Shown one piece after another: positions 20,326 to 29,048 of a stretch of DNA of 64,000 nt; positions within the stretch are counted from its first letter, which is position 1; the number at the start of each line of letters is the position of its first letter. A program made the position numbers and the translations under genes. The DNA is from Acanthosepion esculentum. Lineage: Eukaryota; Mollusca; Cephalopoda; Sepiida; Sepiidae. The notes under the pieces are model-generated. The model did not search any database and was not told the origin of the DNA. It worked only from the letters and a program-made list of their open reading frames with translations. Where the stretch lies: the NCBI GenBank assembly GCA_964036315.1, contig OZ038488.1:64086254-64150253 (forward strand), given 5' to 3'.

Positions 20326-20806
20326 GGTAAATTTTCATTTTAACACCCGAGCGCTAAATTCACTGCTGAATGGGCCTATTTACTTCCTTTCCTTGCAGAA
20401 ATTAGTACCCGCTAAAAATTAATGCACAAACTTGTTAAAGTAGATGGTTTGATTCTATTTTCTCATTAGTTTTTTTCATTTGTCCCCTTCTTCTACACAG
20501 AAAGAAACCCCCTCCCCTAACCTTAACACCCAAACCTAAAGGAGAAGGGAAAAAATAAAAAAATAATAAACATTAAATTAAATAATTACTTCAATTGCCC
20601 TAATCTTTTTGGGGTTAGAGAGAATGATTAATTTTTCTTTTCTTTTCATTCTTCATAAAAAAATTACTTTGTTATTCTTTTATTTGTCGATGTTTACATA
20701 TATTTGAATGAAAGTTAACTTTCTTCTTAAATTAATTACAAAAAGGAAGTAAATAGGCCCATTCAGCAGTGAATTTAGCGCCCGGGTGTTAAAATGAAAA
20801 TTTACC
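20326..20806. mobile_element. Merlin-like MITE, 481 bp, with 8-bp target duplication
   Basis: Terminal inverted repeats of about 70 bp. The left end starts GGTAAATTTTCATTTTAACA and the right end finishes with its reverse complement, with very few mismatches. GGAGGATT flanks both sides (20318-20325 and 20807-20814). An 8-bp duplication plus ends starting GG fits the Merlin superfamily. hAT elements also give 8 bp but normally start CAG or TAG. The interior is AT-rich with no transposase. Confidence 0.8.
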
Positions 20807-20814
20807 GGAGGATT

Positions 20815-21041
20815 GGTGTATGGACCCGTAAAAACCAACAATGGATAACAAATTTCATATCATTCGAAAGGGAAACAAATATCACATGATATTTTTTACT
20901 GCATGGGAAAACGTTCTACTAATAATAACCTTTTGTTTTTTTGTTTTTTAAAATTCACCTGATAGAGCTACTAAGACACAAGGAGTTACTGGGAGTGAAA
21001 GAGAATGAGAAAACTAAAAAAAAACAAAAAACAAAAAAAAA
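20815..21041. other. Gene-free spacer
   Basis: AT-rich with A runs near 21015-21041. Confidence 0.5.
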
Positions 21042-21375
21042 CGGAAACCCAATCCTAAACAGAAAACAAGGGTAAACCTCTACTCCTGTTCAAAAGACTG
21101 GGGAGGAGTATGAACCGGACGATAGACGAACCTATCTACTGTCATTGAAGGGAAAAAAGGGTTATCAATAAAAATGCAAAAATATATATATAAAAAAATA
21201 GTGAATAAAATTTCAGAGTTCAGGCGGAGACGTTAGAAGTAAAGTTGCAGTAGACTTCAGAAGAAACCGGAAATCCAATCTGAAACAGTAAACAAGAGAA
21301 AAAAAAACTCGACTACTGTTCACAAAACAAAGGAGGAGAGTGAACAGGACGATAGGAGAAACTATCTCCTCCTAT
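21042..21375. repeat. Local direct duplication, period about 226 bp
   Basis: CGGAAACCCAATCCTAAACA...GGAGGAGTATGAACCGGACGA at 21042-21152 returns, diverged, at 21268-21375 (CGGAAATCCAATCTGAAACA...GGAGGAGAGTGAACAGGACG). Confidence 0.7.
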
Positions 21376-22384
21376 TAAATATATGGCAAGCTATTTTTTT
21401 ATTATTTTTATTTTTTTCTATTGATTTTCATACCTTACGGATAGCTCTGACAGCTACTACAGAGAGACATAGATAGTTTAGATTAGGTTTAGTTGGTAAA
21501 TTTAACGACTTAGAAACCCGTCTTAGTTTATTCCATTATCGAATTTAAGGCTTGTGAATTAATAAAGAGGTAGACATACGCCCAGTTTATACTAAGATCA
21601 GAAATGTAGACATTGGTCGTGTTTATAATCACGTCTGCAAAGTATCCATCCGGAAGATGGCCCCCTTTGGAAGGGGAAATCTTACTTCTCTGCAGTCAGC
21701 ATATTCTAAGCCCCAACAAGAGAGCTATAGATAATTTTTATAGCACATGGTATGGCAAATTTCACTAGCTACATGGTGTTCAACTGCTCAGGTGTAAAAA
21801 CATTGTATAGCGTCAATATTTTCCGAGGAGCTTGTCTGTCTATAAAGGAAATGTTAGAAATTCTGACTCGCTTGCCGACGCCGGTGTCAAACTAGCAAAA
21901 CTGCGAAGAGTTCCAACAGACAAATTTGGTAATCATTTACTAAGCCAAGCTTAATTTGGCTCAAGGTCATCTGTATGAGATAACCAATGAGGATCGAACT
22001 CACTACTCGGTAGTATTGATCTACCAGACTAGCTTGTTAAACATTATCTCACTCTAGGCGCCTAACAAACTTATTCGTTTTACTATGTATATTTTAACAA
22101 TCTATTTTTGCACACCAGTGTTACGGTATAGTGAATGAGTTTTTCAATGCGCGCGCTATTGGTTCAACACTGTACCTGACTGTTAAACTAGGACAACCTA
22201 CTGAAGTGCAGTATTTGATAATCGTATGTCGCAGGCTATTACAATTGTATAAAGAATTCGATCCTCACTGGGTATGATCTGTTGTCAGACTATGCTAAGT
22301 TTGAGCGCATCGAGCTAATCTTGCAGGTCATTACTAGTTATGTGATACACGCTTAGGTGATCATGTATCTTTCAATACATGACT
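21376..22384. other. Gene-free DNA with two inverted SINE-like pieces
   Basis: A tRNA B-box-like GAGTTCGATCCTCATTGG lies on the minus strand near 21985-22005. A similar AATTCGATCCTCACTGGG lies on the plus strand near 22255-22275. Each is followed by related downstream sequence (ATGAGATAACC / ATGATCTGTTG, then GACC or GACT and TTTGAGC). I read them as two copies of one tRNA-derived SINE in opposite directions, with poorly defined ends. Confidence 0.4.
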
Positions 22385-22625
22385 GACGAGGCAGATTTTT
22401 TTCCCGCAGTATGTTGCCATTTCTTTCTGCGGTAGGCGAGTTGCCATCCAGGTCTATAGAACCCGGTCTGTCCTGCTATTTACCCATAGTTGGGGGGGGG
22501 AGATGATGATACATACTTTTCCCAAGGGTATTAGCGCATAAGTGAATGTAATGGATTCGACTGGAATTCGAACTCGACTCTCTGGTTACTCAATCCGAGC
22601 CGCTATCCATTGCTCCACCGTAAAC
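22385..22625 (-). mobile_element. tRNA-derived SINE, copy 1
   Basis: On the minus strand it starts CGGTGGAGCAATGGATAGCG (A-box region), followed by GAGTTCGAATTCCAG, a good B box. The tRNA-unrelated body contains AGCAGGACAGACCGGGTTCT and ATAGACCTGGATGGCAAC. The same body is in the copy at 23905. RNA polymerase III would read it leftwards. Confidence 0.7.
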
Positions 22626-22739
22626 ACTAAACGCATCAGACAAGTTTTACTGGGTGCTCTACAATTGTAACCTTGTGCCAGCCTAGGTTGTGTGTTTCAG
22701 AATAGAGCAGTTGTTAACAAGTTAGTATATCTTTATAGT

Positions 22740-22939
22740 CAATGTTATCATCAGTGGTCACCCCACACATGTGGTGTACCCAATGTTCTCATCACTGGAT
22801 ACCCCACACATGTAGCTTTGTTCAAGATTAAACTTTGTCGACTTGCTGTGGCACAATATTTAGCAAACGGAGTATTGAGTGCAATACTGTTTGTATTTCT
22901 CTGACTAGTACAATACTATTTGTATTTCTCTGACTAGTA
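22740..22939. repeat. Two short tandem duplications
   Basis: CACCCCACACATGT-type units at 22740 and 22781 (period 41). A 29-bp unit ending TATTTCTCTGACTAGTA is repeated head to tail at 22882-22910 and 22911-22939 with one mismatch. Confidence 0.85.
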
Positions 22940-23540
22940 GCCTTTTACTAGACAAAATAAGTTTAAAAAGGAAATCCCGCGCGTACATGGGATCAGAAGT
23001 CAAAAAATATCCCAGTTCTCAGGCGCCAGTTATTAAGAGAGATGTAATGCCTAGGATTGCACTTAATGCTTCTAAAGAAATATCAGTTAGCAAGCAAAAA
23101 GTTCTAGGTGTGACGATAAACTACTTCCGGTAGCAAAGCCTCTGTTCGGGAGATTGGAGCTTTTGAGGAGCATGGACTCACCTCCTAATTGCTGTTGTTC
23201 CCGGGTTTACCCTGACCCGGCGTGGAAGCACATATTAGGGTTCCAGGTCTGGGCAAATAGTAAACCGCCAAACAAAAACAAAACACTATGAAAGTATAAA
23301 AATATATATTTATACTAAAATTACCAACAATGCATATTCATAGCAAGATGACCAGTAATACATTTTATCGTAGAATTACCAACAATATATTTTATATGTA
23401 GTTGAAGGTACGTAATTGTGTTCAAAATATATTTAGTTGAAGCCATAAAATTGTTTTCAAAATATTTAGATTTCGGCATTAAATAACCCATAGCGGTTTA
23501 TATGCGATTAAACAAAATCAACCAACCAAACCTTTCATTT
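22940..23540. other. Gene-free spacer
   Basis: No gene or known repeat recognised. Confidence 0.5.
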
Positions 23541-23815
23541 GAACAGCTGAAATCATGAATGGCATAAGCAGCAGACATTCAGAGATTAGTGAATATCTCA
23601 CTCTCAAAATCTTTCCCTACGTTTGATGAAAGGAAAGAATAAGGGAGACAAAAATGAAGCAGTTGAGAAACAAGAAATGAACGTGTTGGCAAAAATAAAA
23701 TAAAGGTTATAAAATATAAAATGAAAATAAAACACACAAAAAGGTTGAAAGCTAAAAGTGGGCAATGGATGACATAGAACTCGTAACCCAAGGACCAGAT
23801 ACAAAAAAATTTATT
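23541..23815. repeat. Dispersed repeat family, copy B
   Basis: Second copy of the unit at 15428-15680. It is a little longer through an insertion near 23577-23600 (GAGATTAGTGAATATCTCAC, itself palindromic). Confidence 0.65.
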
Positions 23816-23904
23816 GCATAGCGTATGCTATCCTTGAAAAATGCCTTACGCTTGAGGCCTTATGTCAGCTCGGAAGCCTCGCATTTATTGCCTTATCTTA
23901 GTAA

Positions 23905-24100
23905 TTACAATGGAGTAATGGGTAGCGGAATCGGAGGGCCGAGTTCAAATTCCAGTCATGTTTGTTAAATTCATTTACGTGCAAATAGCCTTGGTTAAGT
24001 TATGAATCAATCTTTTCTACCCAACAGCCATGTGTAAAATAACAGGGCAGACTGGGCACTATAGACTTGGGTGGTAACCGGTCTAGAAGACGGACAACTC
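23905..24100 (+). mobile_element. tRNA-derived SINE, copy 2
   Basis: It starts ACAATGGAGTAATGGGTAGC and continues to the B box GAGTTCAAATTCCAG and a body with AACAGGGCAGACTGGGCACT and ATAGACTTGGGTGG. These match the body of the minus-strand copy at 22385-22625. Confidence 0.7.
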
Positions 24101-26474
24101 TGAATTAAAAACCTCAAACTATAGGTTAAATAGCTTTATCAACCGGCAATTGCTGTACGGCAACACCCCTAAAAACATGGTCAATCGGGGAGAGGTTCCT
24201 TCATAAAATGAAAATGCTCTGGAACTGGATCTGTTCTAGTTAGCTTTCGCCCATGATACCTTCTCTTTTCTTTTTTTTGTTTTTGTTTTTTTGTACCTTT
24301 GTAATTAAACGTTGATAATTTTGCCTGATAGGCACGAGGTATAATTCCTGTACAGTGGCAATTGTCTGTTGTTGACGAATCACTGAAGCTGCTTTACAGG
24401 AAAGTGTGACTTTAAAAACCGGAAACAACTCGAAAGACAGGAAATAACTAACAAATAAGAACCAATACATTAAAACAGCAGACGAGTGTGTAAAGAAGAT
24501 TAAAATAAAACGTTATGTACACAGTGATATTTCTTCATCTCTTAGCGAGCTTCAGAATCGACATGTTCAAACATCAGAACAAATGGCGGATCTCTGTCAA
24601 TCGTTTCTGGTAAATCTGAGACGTAAAGAGAGAAGAGGATACACAGAAGTTCATTTTCTTTTTATACAGTGATTGATTCTGACTAGCTTATTCATTTCTT
24701 TTGTCACAAGGTTTTGGTCTTAGGTACTTATTTTATCCAGTAGCTTTTCGAAGACCTTTATTTAATCCATCTGGACACGCTGTCTGCGCTTGTTAAATTT
24801 TGCTTGATGTAATAGCCAACTGACGATTTTTCTTTACACGAAATACTGATAAATGCCAGCTTAAGGCGTACGACATACCGCGCATTCAGTAAAGCCAATA
24901 GTTTTTTTTTGTTTTTTGTTTTTTCTTGAGATTGAATCTTGCAAGAGTTCATGTTCATCATGACGCTGATATCGGAGTGAACGGTCGTGTTTTTTCATTG
25001 GTCAAATAAAGCGATGTAATATTTTAAAAGGGAAGTCTATTTTTATTATCCATTTAATCTTATATTTTTCTTTGTTTATTATATTATAATTTTATTATAT
25101 TATTAAGCATTTACGAAATTTAATTATTAAAACTTATTTGTTTATTTTTTTAAAAGATAAATCGATGTACACATCGATTATTTTTTGTTTTGTTTTTAAA
25201 ATAAGTGTTTTAGCAAGTTTACTTTATTAAGAATGTCTATTATCATTATGAATTCTTATAATTTAATGCTTTGTATTTGTTAAATTACTTATACATTGAC
25301 ATGAATAATTGTATATTTATATTTAAGTTTAAAATTTCACCTTTTTTATGAAAGAAGACGTAATTTTCGAAATTATTGGAAATGCATTTCGAGTCGTAAT
25401 GTTTCATTTGTTTATCATTTTGTTTATTTTTCGTTCAGTATCGTCGATTCATTTCACTATCATTTATCATTCAAACATATTTAAAAACATTTGCTAATAA
25501 TTTTATTCTTTTATCCTTTTCTTATTTATTGATAACAGTTTTATGGACGAGGATGTATTTTCAAATTTGTATAAGAAACATTTCGTGTCGTAACGTTATT
25601 ACTTTTTTTACTATTGATCCAGTAATGAATTTCTCCCCTTATTATTTATTTCCCAAATATTTATTTTTAGCAACAACAATAATAAAAAAATGTTCTCATA
25701 TATTTAATGATAATTTATACTTTTATCTTTATTCTTTTATCTTTATTGATTCGTTTCCATTATTGTCATTAAAATAATAATAAGTCAAGTGGTACTGTTT
25801 ACTCCAACATCCAGTGTCAAATATATATGGTCGTTCCTTGTCATGGCAAAGGGCTTGCGTATTCCAGTGATCTAAAGAACAAAGCCGTTTGGAATTCCTA
25901 CTCCTGTAGGGCCACTCATGGCGTTAAGGTCAAGGAAAAGGGACAAGACTGAACGTAATCAGTCCCCAAACGCCCCAATGGCGAAATAGGCAAAGGTCCA
26001 CACGATCTCAACGGCCAAACCAGCGGAAGAGGGCAGCGCCAATCAGGCTAGCGTAACCAAGGTGGAACCTGACAGACCAAGCATCCGACAGCTCGATGCA
26101 ATAAGGTGTGCCAGATCCCGCCGGTCTCAATTCCCTTGCAAGAGAGGCTCTTCTGGCTAAGCGTGTGGGCGTCTCCGTTGCGCAGATTTATCCCCCAAAA
26201 TCAAATACGTGCGAATGACCTCGTCAAACTCTCTTTGATTCACAGCCATCTTCGCCACCGCCACCAAAGCGGAGAAACGGAATAGGGAGAGAAGATGACA
26301 ATCGCGACTGTATTAAACAATAGCGGCAAGATTTGTCTGTCCAATTTTATAAAGTTTCTCAACAACCGACTAAGTTGTTTTATGTCAGAATAAAAATTGG
26401 TAATTTTGTAAAGTTTATTTTTTTTAAGCCGAATATTTTTGACTGTCACTATAGTCGATATCAAGAACTGATCT

Positions 26475-26478
<4 letters not shown>
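24101..26478. other. Gene-free DNA, with a GC-richer block
   Basis: Mostly AT-rich with no domain-bearing frame. About 25840-26220 is clearly richer in G and C than its surroundings and may be an old repeat or retrocopy. I could not identify it on either strand. Confidence 0.5.

Positions 26479-26516
<38 letters not shown>
26479..26516. repeat. (TA)n microsatellite
   Basis: Pure TA run 160 bp left of the LINE array. Confidence 0.95.
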
Positions 26517-26521
<5 letters not shown>

Positions 26522-26673
26522 TTTCATTAAAAACGACTGACAAGGTGCTTTTATTTAGTTTTTTATATAATTTCTCGTGAGATCTAACAATGTTTTTTGT
26601 TGTGTAGGATCCACCTAATCTGCATAGGTGACTACCAACTATATAAATAATGGTTGGTACCGGAAGACGAGGG

Positions 26674-27098
26674 AAGAGGAATCACGAGATTTTCTGTTCG
26701 TCTTACGTGTTTTTTGGACCAGCTATAAGCTAAGTTGGAAAGTTACATTTTTTTAAATTTGCACGCATTTTGTGAACCCTTTCTTTCCGTTTTTTTTTTT
26801 AATTTGTACGCATTTTTGAACCCTTTCTTTCTTTTTTTTGAACACTTTCTTTTTTCAGTTTGATATTTGTTTAGTTTTTTATTTCTTTTATTTTGCTGTT
26901 ACCCTCCCCGACTTTTATTTGATTCTGTTCTTTTTCGTTTACTGTTCATTGTTGGTTTTATTTATTTTTCCCGGATTTCGGTCCGACCTTTTTTATTTGG
27001 TTTTATTTATTTGTTAAAAATTTCTGCTTAAAAAAAAAAAAAAAGAAAAGTGTGAGAAAAGAAAGTATAGTCAGCCGCGGTGAACTTTGTTCACCAAA
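26674..27098 (+). promoter_or_regulatory. 5' UTR / presumed internal promoter of the LINE unit
   Basis: 425 nt, strongly T-rich on the + strand. It contains a short tandem repeat of about 45 bp (TTTGCACGCATTTTGTGAAC near 26758, TTTGTACGCATTTTTGAACC near 26803, and a partial third). It also has a CCCTCCCCG block shared with element 2 and an A run ending just before the ORF1 leader. A full-length LINE must carry its promoter in this region (family knowledge), but no TATA box is visible. The first 50 nt are weakly U2-like. Confidence 0.6.
27079..27095 (+). promoter_or_regulatory. Hairpin 3 nt upstream of the ORF1 ATG
   Basis: GGTGAAC, loop TTT, GTTCACC: a perfect 7-bp stem just before AAAATGG. 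Element 2 has a different 6-bp stem at the same place. It recurs unchanged in all units (33561, 40043, 46525, 53007 and 59489). Confidence 0.65.
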
Positions 27099-29006
27099 AT
27101 GGCTGAGAAAAACATTGACACTCCAGCTACACCGTTAACAATACCGGTGTCAGCTGAAAAAACGGCCTGGAGCCAAAATAGCCCGCTAAAAAAGGATGGC
27201 GTATTTTACGCTAACGAAAGAATTCGTCTCCAAGAAACCTTCAGTGGCAATGAATTCTTAACAATCACCGAGGCATTCGAGGAGGTGAAACCTCGTACCA
27301 TTTCTTTGCTCACCTCGGATGTCAGGACTCATAAGCTGGTTGGAGTGAGCAGGGAGGGTATGGAGGAGGCCCTGAAGGCGTTAGGCATTTGTCCGAAAAT
27401 TTTAGCACGAAGAACAAATGCTCTATGGGACCTCCTCCTACACACAGAAGAACAAGCCAAGAAATTAGCCGGCAGTGTCTTGAATACAAAGTCTTTAAGA
27501 CTTCAAACCGAGTATATGGGCACCCGTCGAACAAAGGTGATGGTTCATGGGGTGCCCATAGACATTTCCGGTGACAGACTCGGGGCCTTCTTCGCCGAAT
27601 TCGGAGAAGTTAACGAAGTGAAGGCCATCAGCAGTAAGGCAGGAATCGAGACGGGAGATTTCGAAATCCACATCACATTGGACAGAGAAGGATTCCAGAA
27701 CATCCCAAACGTATTAATCTGCCGCAACAGAAGGATGTTGGTAGTGGTGGAGGGCAGAAAGCCGTTCTGTTGGTCATGCGGAGAGGCAGGACACATGGCA
27801 AAGGCGTGCCCTAAGAAAGAGAAGACACCAGCCCCACCACCTCCAGCACCTGCAGCAAAAACCAGTACCCCAGAGAAGGAAACCCCGAATCCGGAAGGCG
27901 AGTGGAAGGAAGTCACTAAAAGGCGGAAGCCCCAAAGTGCGCCGGCTCCACCCCAGAAGGAGATTCCCCCCAAAAGGCAGACGGAAGGGGAATTTAAAAA
28001 GCAACCCAAAGAAGGCCAAAACAAGCGGCCCGAGGATCAACCTAAACTGCAACAGAAGCAAATAGAACAGCAGCCTCAACAGCAGAAGCAACCTGAACAA
28101 CCTCAACAGCAACGACAGAAGAAGCAACAGCAACCTCAACAGCAGCGGTCACAGCAGAAAACCAAGAAGCAGCAAGAGCATCCACAGATGGAACAGCAGC
28201 AGGAAGCACCAATGGAGGTAGAAAGTATGCCTCCACCACGAGCTTCGTCTTTAAAAAGAAGTAGGGAGGAAGACTCTGAAGAGCAAGAAAAAGGTACCTC
28301 TGGACGTAGCAGGGCAGAGTGTAGCATGGACAGAACCAGGCGGCACTCCTTCCCTGCATCGCCCATAAGACAATCTGTTTCCCCTAGAGATAGGAGTCTC
28401 CCTTCCTCCCATACACGTACTCCATCCCCCTCTCCCTCTACTTCTTCCCCCAGTTCTCTAAATACACCACCCCATACATCCACTTCTTCCCCTCCCCATC
28501 CTTCAAGGGAGAAGAAAAAGAAGAAAAAGAAACTTTTCGAAGGGCCCGAATCAATTTGTCATGTAGACAAAGAAGTCTACAAGAACGGGCTCACCAAGCA
28601 AAGAAAAGCACTGTCGGGGCTCCTTTTCCAAATGAACGAGGTTGACGGGAAGTCAACAGAAGACCCTCGTAACTTTCCTAAGGCGCCAGGAGTGATAACC
28701 TGCGTAAGGGACACGGGGGCTTACTTGCGTGTGTGGAGTCATTTGTTTGAAGCTAAAGAGGCCTTCCCGAACATCAGAATGTTCGATATGGAGGACCCCA
28801 GTATAAGAAGATTGCGACAATTTTGTGCAGGGAGGGTCCCCGTTTTGATCCATCCCTCATTATATAGAGCGATCAAACTAATATACCCCATGGACGTTGG
28901 CGGTATTGCCCTGGATGGACGCATTACGTCAGAGTTGGGAGTAGGGAGCCTGGGGCAATCCGTCGGGGTCCTGTCCAGCTCAGATTTCCGGCCCGTATGT
29001 GTCTAA
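27099..29006 (+). CDS. LINE ORF1 protein, unit 1 (635 aa)
   Basis: Nucleic-acid-binding partner of the retrotransposon RNP. The start is ATG at 27099 in a strong context (AAAATGG, A at -3). The frame is open 12 nt further upstream, but only from a TTG codon. Seen in order: a 140-residue N-terminal region; an RRM-like segment (about 142-220; KVMVHGVPIDISGDRL, FGEVNEV); a CCHC zinc knuckle with Cys224, Cys227, His232 and Cys237; a Pro/Lys/Gln-rich linker with a Gln tract (about 316-365) and a lysine run like a nuclear localisation signal (about 470-477); and a C-terminal domain (about 484-635) with RVPVLIHPSLYRAIKL and DVGGI. The RRM-like plus knuckle part resembles Tx1-type ORF1 proteins. The C-terminal domain is conserved in elements 1 and 2, but I cannot name it. 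Confidence 0.92.
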   Translation: MAEKNIDTPATPLTIPVSAEKTAWSQNSPLKKDGVFYANERIRLQETFSGNEFLTITEAFEEVKPRTISLLTSDVRTHKLVGVSREGMEEALKALGICPKILARRTNALWDLLLHTEEQAKKLAGSVLNTKSLRLQTEYMGTRRTKVMVHGVPIDISGDRLGAFFAEFGEVNEVKAISSKAGIETGDFEIHITLDREGFQNIPNVLICRNRRMLVVVEGRKPFCWSCGEAGHMAKACPKKEKTPAPPPPAPAAKTSTPEKETPNPEGEWKEVTKRRKPQSAPAPPQKEIPPKRQTEGEFKKQPKEGQNKRPEDQPKLQQKQIEQQPQQQKQPEQPQQQRQKKQQQPQQQRSQQKTKKQQEHPQMEQQQEAPMEVESMPPPRASSLKRSREEDSEEQEKGTSGRSRAECSMDRTRRHSFPASPIRQSVSPRDRSLPSSHTRTPSPSPSTSSPSSLNTPPHTSTSSPPHPSREKKKKKKKLFEGPESICHVDKEVYKNGLTKQRKALSGLLFQMNEVDGKSTEDPRNFPKAPGVITCVRDTGAYLRVWSHLFEAKEAFPNIRMFDMEDPSIRRLRQFCAGRVPVLIHPSLYRAIKLIYPMDVGGIALDGRITSELGVGSLGQSVGVLSSSDFRPVCV

Positions 29007-29048
29007 GGTTTTTGCACTAATTCTTTTTTATATTTGCAGGCCTAGAAA
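29007..29048 (+). promoter_or_regulatory. ORF1-ORF2 spacer with splice-acceptor-like sequence
   Basis: 42 nt. After the ORF1 TAA it reads GGTTTTTGC, CTAAT, a pyrimidine tract and TATTTGCAG before GCCTAGAAAATGG. Branch-point-like CTAAT, polypyrimidine tract and TTGCAG are the parts of a 3' splice site. Element 2 keeps the pattern (TATAAC, TTTTTTCGTTGCAG, GCTTAGAAATGG). ORF1 and ORF2 are in the same frame here but separated by TAA and TAG. In element 2 they are out of frame, so stop-codon readthrough is not the shared mechanism. Confidence 0.5.

Noticed and set aside
26630..26673. A U2 or other snRNA target at the left edge of the array
   Set aside because: I found no U2 match in the 70 bp before unit 1, only a short ACCAAC/GTTGGT inverted repeat.
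27087..27098. A longer ORF1 start, four residues upstream of the ATG
   Set aside because: The upstream codon is TTG and it lies inside the hairpin. The ATG at 27099 has a strong eukaryotic start context. The same applies to every unit.
27545..28483. Minus-strand frames of 105-159 codons across ORF1, repeated in all units
   Set aside because: They mirror the low-complexity Gln/Pro/Lys-coding strand, have no domain and appear only because the sense strand is constrained.
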